Below the pieces are notes generated by a model. That model was not told the origin of the DNA. It did not search any database and saw nothing but the letters and a program-made list of their open reading frames with translations. Positions 59,598-64,000 of a stretch of 64,000 nt of DNA are shown here, piece after piece. Where the stretch lies: assembly GCF_001277255.1 (NCBI RefSeq), contig NZ_CP012264.1, positions 1,612,001 to 1,676,000 of the forward strand. The letters run 5' to 3'. Position numbers and translations under genes: made by a program. The first letter of the stretch is position 1; each line of letters opens with the position of its first letter. The DNA is from Cronobacter condimenti 1330 (GTDB lineage Bacteria; Pseudomonadota; Gammaproteobacteria; Enterobacterales; Enterobacteriaceae).

Positions 59598-59849
59598 TCA
59601 GTGCTTGCGATAATCGCTTTCCTGGTACTCACCGGATTCAATTTTTGCAATGCCGGCTTCTAAGATAGAAATAAATTGTCGTGCTACATCGGTCGTAAGC
59701 CATAAAGTCTGGCCAACTTCGGTTGCTTCGCGATCCACCTGCGGAGAGGTCTGATAGTGCAACCGCAGCATCAGTGCGTCATAGCTGTCGACGGTGCTGA
59801 TGTCCCATCCAACAAGGGGATGCGTCTGTATTACTTCATTTTTTTCCAT
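59598..59849 (-). CDS. bssS: Biofilm regulator BssS
   Basis: An 83-residue small cytoplasmic protein that affects biofilm formation and signal secretion in E. coli. IQTHPLVGWDISTVDSYDAL and GQTLWLTTDVARQFISILEA are near-identical to E. coli. Two consecutive ATGs are possible (59852 and 59849). The 325-bp region upstream to dinI holds its AT-rich promoter and no gene. Confidence 0.94.
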   Translation of the reverse strand: MEKNEVIQTHPLVGWDISTVDSYDALMLRLHYQTSPQVDREATEVGQTLWLTTDVARQFISILEAGIAKIESGEYQESDYRKH

Positions 59850-60116
59850 CATAACCCCCTTATACGTGTTTATAGACAACGACTCATGAGGTTCAATGCG
59901 TGTTTTCTTATCTCTGAAGCAAATAAAGTATATCAATCAATAAGGGAAAATGGGGCAGAAATAAATACCCTGAAACACATTTTTTTCACATTTTGAATTC
60001 ACTGAACAATAAAACGGCAAATTATTCGCAAATTTTTGTTAAGGCGTGGGATCAATGAGATAAATGCTTAAAAGAAAAAAATCGTCTATCGCAGAAAAAG
60101 GCGCAGCAAATAAAAG

Positions 60117-60147
60117 AAAAAAACCGGGCGGCGAAGCCCGGAAAAAC
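60117..60147 (-). terminator. dinI terminator
   Basis: On the minus strand CCGGGC-TTCGCC-GCCCGG is followed by TTTTTTT, about 35 bp after dinI. Confidence 0.88.
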
Positions 60148-60176
60148 TGACACCATAGAGAAGACGGGAATGAGGG

Positions 60177-60422
60177 TTAATCGGCGGTAAACCAGTCGTC
60201 AGCGCTCTCCCAGGTTTCCTGGAGAATTTCACTGATGCGATCTTTATCTTCTTTCGCACCACCCAGAACCGACAGCTGATTGGCAGCGGCATAGCGCACG
60301 CTGACATGGTTCGGCATTTCCGGATAATGGCTTTCAATACGGCGGGATAGCTCGCAGGCCAGCGCGTCAATAGCGCCTGGTGGCAGCGGCGTGGTTTTGG
60401 CGATAGTCACTTCAATACGCAT
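60177..60422 (-). CDS. dinI: DNA-damage-inducible protein DinI
   Basis: An 81-residue RecA modulator that stabilises RecA filaments and tunes LexA/UmuD cleavage. It has the E. coli length with MRIEVTIAKTTPLPPGAIDA, HVSVRYAAANQLSVLGG and an acidic C-terminal helix. A near-perfect LexA box lies just upstream. Confidence 0.96.
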   Translation of the reverse strand: MRIEVTIAKTTPLPPGAIDALACELSRRIESHYPEMPNHVSVRYAAANQLSVLGGAKEDKDRISEILQETWESADDWFTAD

Positions 60423-60441
60423 AACAACCCCCTGTTCATCA

Positions 60442-60461
60442 TACTGTATATATATACAGGC
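60442..60461 (-). promoter_or_regulatory. LexA box of dinI
   Basis: TACTGTATATATATACAGGC, CTGT-N8-ACAG with nearly full consensus, 20 bp upstream of dinI. Confidence 0.93.
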
Positions 60462-60504
60462 TCATGGCGCGCCATGCAACAGGGGGGTTAAGTTTTTTTG
60501 CGGG

Positions 60505-61551
60505 TTAGCGTTTCACCGTCCAGCGTACGGCTTCACCTGCGAGAAAAGGCACCAGCGTGTCGTCGGCGATATCAATCACTTCTGGCATCACGCTCTCTTC
60601 ACGCACCAGCTCAACCGTGCCGTCATTAACCGGCAGGCCGTAAAAACGCGGGCCGTTGAGTGAGGCGAACGCTTCAAAGTGTTGCAGTGCATTCATCTCT
60701 TCAAACACGGTGGCATACGCGCCAAGGGCTGAAGGCGCGTTGAAGCAGCCTGCGCAGCCGCAGCTTGCCTCTTTGCGATGGCGCGCGTGCGGTGCGGAAT
60801 CGGTGCCGAGGAACACGCGCTCGCAGCCGCTTGCCACCAGTTCGCGCAGTGCCTGTTGATGCACATTACGCTTGAGGATTGGCAGGCAGTAGAGGTGAGG
60901 GCGAATGCCGCCCGCGAGCATATGATTGCGGTTAAACATCAGGTGCTGCGGGGTAATGGTCGCAGCAAGCCGGGCATTGCCTTCGCGCACATAGTCGGCG
61001 GCATCTTTGGTGGTGATATGCTCAAACACGACTTTCAGGCCCGTCAGGCGCGCCCTGAGCGGCTCCATCACCGTTTCAATAAATCGCGCTTCGCGATCGA
61101 AAATATCCACCTCGCTGTGGGTGACTTCGCCATGCACCAGTAGCGGCATGCCGAGTTTCTCCATGCGCTCAAGCACCGTCATGATGTTATCAATGCTGGT
61201 GACGCCGTGGCTCGAGTTGGTGGTCGCGTTAGCCGGGTAAAGTTTTGCTGCCGTAAACACACCTTCCTGAAATCCGCGCTCCAGCTCGTTCGCATCCAGC
61301 GTGTCGGTGAGATAGCAGGTCATCAAGGGTTCGAAGGTATGATTTTCCGGCACGGCGTCGAGGATTCGCTGACGGTAGGCGATGGCGGCTTCCACGGTTG
61401 TGACCGGCGGTGCCAGGTTTGGCATGACAATAGCGCGCCCGTACGTTTCACTGGTATAAGGCACGACGGTTTTCAGCATATCGCCATCACGCAGATGAAC
61501 GTGCCAGTCGTCGGGGCGGCGGATTTTTAAAACCTGGGATTGTACAGTCAT
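60505..61551 (-). CDS. pyrC: Dihydroorotase PyrC
   Basis: Zinc enzyme of de novo pyrimidine synthesis (carbamoyl aspartate to dihydroorotate). It has 348 residues with the metal motifs HVHLRDGD, the carboxylated Lys region FTAAKLYPANATTNS, HGEVTH, VFEHITT and GTDSAPH. The start MTVQSQVLKIRRPDDW corresponds to the E. coli N-terminus; 18 upstream codons are open but unused. Confidence 0.97.
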   Translation of the reverse strand: MTVQSQVLKIRRPDDWHVHLRDGDMLKTVVPYTSETYGRAIVMPNLAPPVTTVEAAIAYRQRILDAVPENHTFEPLMTCYLTDTLDANELERGFQEGVFTAAKLYPANATTNSSHGVTSIDNIMTVLERMEKLGMPLLVHGEVTHSEVDIFDREARFIETVMEPLRARLTGLKVVFEHITTKDAADYVREGNARLAATITPQHLMFNRNHMLAGGIRPHLYCLPILKRNVHQQALRELVASGCERVFLGTDSAPHARHRKEASCGCAGCFNAPSALGAYATVFEEMNALQHFEAFASLNGPRFYGLPVNDGTVELVREESVMPEVIDIADDTLVPFLAGEAVRWTVKR

Positions 61552-61612
61552 GGAAGGCTCCGGCTTGGGGAAACAGTCAGTAATGGCTGGTTTTATGCCG
61601 GGCACTAAGGAT

Positions 61613-61632
61613 AAGCGTAAACGTTTTCCTTT
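61613..61632 (-). promoter_or_regulatory. PurR box upstream of pyrC
   Basis: GCGTAAACGTTTTCCT (61615-61630) matches the PurR operator ACGCAAACGTTTGCGT in its core. PurR repression of pyrC is known in E. coli. Confidence 0.7.
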
Positions 61633-61679
61633 GCATCCTTTTCCTGAAAATTCGGGGGCATTGCGCCCCCGGTGCGGTA

Positions 61680-62240
61680 TTAGTCGGTCAATGGAATAAC
61701 GATTTCGCCGGGTTTCACTTCAAGCCCTTTGGCGAATTTTTTCGCGAGTGCCTCGCCTTTGGTGCGGTCTTCGCTCAGCACATAAGCGGGGCGCTGCTCA
61801 AAGTAGCTGCGCAGCGATTTATTGAGATAAGGCATCAGTGTCGAGAGCACCGGCGCCATTTTATCCGGCGTTATGCTGCTGTCGACAACCTCCATCTCGC
61901 GCAGGTAAATCGCGCCCTTTTCTTTGTCGAATGTAGGCAGCGCTTTCAGTTTCAGTTTCACCAGCGCTTTCTGATTGCCGAAGAGCGACGTCATGTCGAG
62001 GCTCGCATCACCGGTCAGGGTAATTTTGTTCGGCTCTTCGCGGCCAATCGCGCTGTTGAGATTCGTTAAAACGATATGAGCATCGGCTACGCCCGGCAGG
62101 CCAATGTCTTTGGCGTAATTATTTCGCTTCGCCAGCGCCTGGTTAATATCCTGTTCGGTAACGGTGTACTGTGCAAGCTGGTTACATCCCACCAGCAAAC
62201 CGCTGACGATAAGCGCCGCGGCGACAAACATTTTTTTCAT
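61680..62240 (-). CDS. yceB: Lipoprotein YceB
   Basis: A 186-residue lipoprotein of the DUF1439 family (lipobox LVGC, Cys19), matching E. coli YceB in length. It contains YTVTEQDINQALAKRNNYAK and ALPTFDKEKGAIYLREMEVV. Probably periplasm-facing in the outer membrane; function unknown. Confidence 0.92.
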   Translation of the reverse strand: MKKMFVAAALIVSGLLVGCNQLAQYTVTEQDINQALAKRNNYAKDIGLPGVADAHIVLTNLNSAIGREEPNKITLTGDASLDMTSLFGNQKALVKLKLKALPTFDKEKGAIYLREMEVVDSSITPDKMAPVLSTLMPYLNKSLRSYFEQRPAYVLSEDRTKGEALAKKFAKGLEVKPGEIVIPLTD

Positions 62241-62358
62241 AAGCTTCCCTCATTCTGGTGCAGTCGGGCGATCCTGACACAAAGGAGGATGACCTGCCAG
62301 TGGAAGCGGCAAAAGCGGATTCGGCTGAAAACGCCGGTGGAAGCCACCGGCGCGGTCG

Positions 62359-63006
62359 TCAGATAGCCATTGAGGAGAGCAGATTAACTTGCGTCTGCTT
62401 GGCCATATTGTCGCGGTAATCCGCGACGCGGGTAGGGTAGTTGACGCCTGCGACCAGCGTCAGATTGCGCAGGACAGGGAAGAGATGAATATCATCTTCC
62501 GAAAGCTCGCCGTTCACGGCGTTCGGCTGGACAATGAGTTTGTCGAGGGCGCGCAGGTCATCACTGATGTTTTTAATCAGCCCCGCGGAATGCGCCATGT
62601 GCTCTTCAAACGAGCCGATGGATGCCTCTTTTTTCTCCGTAAAGTAACGGCGCGCCTCGGGCGTTGCGAATTCATCAAACGCGGCTTTGGCAAAACGCGG
62701 CAACAGCAGACGATTGACATACCCGTTGACGCGGCGCAGCCACTCTTCAATGGCCGGGTTGCGCTTGCCGGTCAGCAGCGGTTTGCCGTCGAGTTTGTCG
62801 ACGTAATGGACGATATCCATACTTTCCGGCAGGTAACGGCTGTCATCTTTTTGCAGAATCGGGGCCATTTTCTGGCCAATCATGCGGGTGGGAGTGGCTT
62901 CGTCATCGTTTGACATTACGATAAGCTCCACTGGAAGGTTCTTCAGCCCGAAAATCATGCGCGCTTTCACACAGAACGGACAGTGATCGTAAATATATAA
63001 CTTCAC
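62359..63006 (-). CDS. grxB: Glutaredoxin 2
   Basis: A 215-residue GST-fold glutaredoxin with an N-terminal thioredoxin domain (active site CPFC in YDHCPFCVKARMIFG) and a C-terminal helical domain. It has the E. coli Grx2 length. AGGAGGAGAAACGT lies upstream of the ATG. Confidence 0.96.
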   Translation of the reverse strand: MKLYIYDHCPFCVKARMIFGLKNLPVELIVMSNDDEATPTRMIGQKMAPILQKDDSRYLPESMDIVHYVDKLDGKPLLTGKRNPAIEEWLRRVNGYVNRLLLPRFAKAAFDEFATPEARRYFTEKKEASIGSFEEHMAHSAGLIKNISDDLRALDKLIVQPNAVNGELSEDDIHLFPVLRNLTLVAGVNYPTRVADYRDNMAKQTQVNLLSSMAI

Positions 63007-63082
63007 GTTTCTCCTCCTGCTCAGGTTACTGATTTTTCAGTATGGTGGAGAAAACCAAGGGGAGCAAATCGCCCCCCCTCTC

Positions 63083-64000
63083 TTACCCTTCTTGCTCAAG
63101 CAAACCTGTCGCGAGCCGTTTCTGGCTGAATTGCCACCAGAGCATCATAAACGTACCGATGCCTATTACGCCGAGCATCGCCCACGGCAGCTCTGGTGTA
63201 TTGAGCGCACGACCTGCGTCAAAGAGCCAGCCGCCGCCGGCGTAACCGAGCGCGCCGCCAAAGGCGAGCCCGAGGCGGCTAAAGCCCATATAACTGCCAC
63301 GCGCACGTGCGTCAGCGAGGGAGGCGCTCAGCGTTTCACGCGCCGGCTCGGCGATGATCGACCCCATATAAAACAGGCAAATTAAGGTAAACAGCTGTTG
63401 CAGGTTACTGGCAAGACCGATTGGCACGAGGCTGAAGGTCATCACCAGCAGGCCTGCCATCAGGCGCTGCTCCAGACGAAAGCGTTTTTCGCTCCAGCGC
63501 GCCAGCGGGTAGAGCAGCGTCAGCGATAACACGGCCTCGATGGCGTACATCCATTTGACGGCCGACGGTTCGCCCGCAATATCGTTAACCATCACCGGCA
63601 GCATCAGCATCACCTGTACCGCCAGCATGTAATAGCCGGTGAGCGTCAGCACATACGTGACAAAACGTTTATCGCGCATCACGCGGCCCATGCCTTCACG
63701 CAGCGGCGTGCGAACGGTAGAGAGTTTCCAGTCGGGTAGCAGCCAGGCGTTAAAGCCCGCGCAGAGCACAAACAGCAGCGCGCCAACGCCGCACACCAGC
63801 CGGAAATCATATTGCAGCAGCCAGCTGCCGATAAGCGCGCCTGTGACGGCGCCGGCGCTATCCTGCATCATTAGCAGCGAGAAGAAGCGCCCGCGCTCCT
63901 GAGGGCGCACGAGTTTAACCACCAGCGCCGAGCGCGGGGGATCAAAAAGCGTGCCGCCAAGCCCCGACAATACGCAGGAGAGCCACAGCACCCACGGCTC
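63083..64000 (-). CDS. mdtH: MFS multidrug transporter MdtH (5' end outside window)
   Basis: 306 C-terminal residues of the 402-residue major-facilitator protein MdtH, recognised from PPRSALVVKLVRPQERGRFFS, LLQYDFRLVCGVGALLF and the GMGRVMRDKRFVTYVL loop. The start lies beyond the right edge. It is the expected neighbour of grxB; fluoroquinolone resistance is reported for overexpressed E. coli MdtH. Confidence 0.93.
   Translation of the reverse strand, partial: EPWVLWLSCVLSGLGGTLFDPPRSALVVKLVRPQERGRFFSLLMMQDSAGAVTGALIGSWLLQYDFRLVCGVGALLFVLCAGFNAWLLPDWKLSTVRTPLREGMGRVMRDKRFVTYVLTLTGYYMLAVQVMLMLPVMVNDIAGEPSAVKWMYAIEAVLSLTLLYPLARWSEKRFRLEQRLMAGLLVMTFSLVPIGLASNLQQLFTLICLFYMGSIIAEPARETLSASLADARARGSYMGFSRLGLAFGGALGYAGGGWLFDAGRALNTPELPWAMLGVIGIGTFMMLWWQFSQKRLATGLLEQEG

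Noticed and set aside
1..64000. CRISPR array, rRNA genes or insertion sequences
   Set aside because: I looked for regularly spaced 28-37-bp repeats, rRNA sequence and transposase-like proteins with flanking inverted repeats and saw none.

Overview
The window is enterobacterial chromosome. Proteins such as PutA, PutP, EfeU, OpgG/OpgH, PyrC and the curli set match the Escherichia coli versions almost end to end. The gene order (rutA/rutR, putA/putP, efeUOB, phoH, a tRNA-Ser, ghrA, ycdX-Y-Z, csg, ymdB/clsC, opgC/opgGH, yceK, msyB, lpxL, trhO, yceI-J, solA, bssS, dinI, pyrC, yceB, grxB, mdtH) is that of E. coli, but with different accessory inserts, fairly high GC and no pga operon. A Cronobacter/Enterobacter-like genus is my best guess. 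It is an inference from recall, not a database result.

Layout. 1-14.6 kb: pyrimidine and proline catabolism, a NupC-type nucleoside transporter, the EfeUOB iron importer and phoH, all core-like. 14.8-24.4 kb: an accessory hotspot with two identical tRNA-Ser(GGA) genes, each followed by a copy of a repeat carrying a tRNA 3'-end fragment. They enclose a YdeP-type molybdopterin oxidoreductase and are followed by a four-gene chaperone-usher fimbrial operon. 24.5-25.9 kb: ghrA and the first 60 percent of ycdX. 25.9-39.9 kb: a 13,958-bp mobile element inside ycdX. 39.9-64 kb: the rest of ycdX, ycdYZ, both curli operons, ymdAB-clsC, the osmoregulated periplasmic glucan genes, lpxL, trhO, yceIJ, solA, bssS, dinI, pyrC, yceB, grxB and the start-truncated mdtH.

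The unusual object is the element in ycdX. Its ends can be placed to the base. A large serine recombinase gene lies at the right end, and attL and attR share a central AA dinucleotide that sits on the symmetry axis of the rebuilt attP. It carries a lambda-gpE-type major capsid protein, a probable capsid decoration protein and a 710-residue tail tape-measure protein. I see no terminase, portal, protease, tail tube, baseplate, fibre or lysis gene. It also has a winged-helix protein with a candidate origin (three 13-bp palindromes spaced exactly 22 bp, next to AT-rich direct repeats), a ribbon-helix-helix protein, a small tyrosine recombinase in a translationally coupled operon, a LexA-controlled operon of small DNA-binding-like proteins, long structured non-coding tracts and a strongly over-represented CCACAGG motif.

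I read it as a phage satellite rather than a decayed prophage. Its genes are intact, overlap in translationally coupled order, have good ribosome-binding sites and end at proper terminators. The logic would be to replace the two proteins that set head size and tail length of a helper siphovirus while borrowing everything else. The gene content and structure are visible in the sequence; the satellite life style and the helper are inference.
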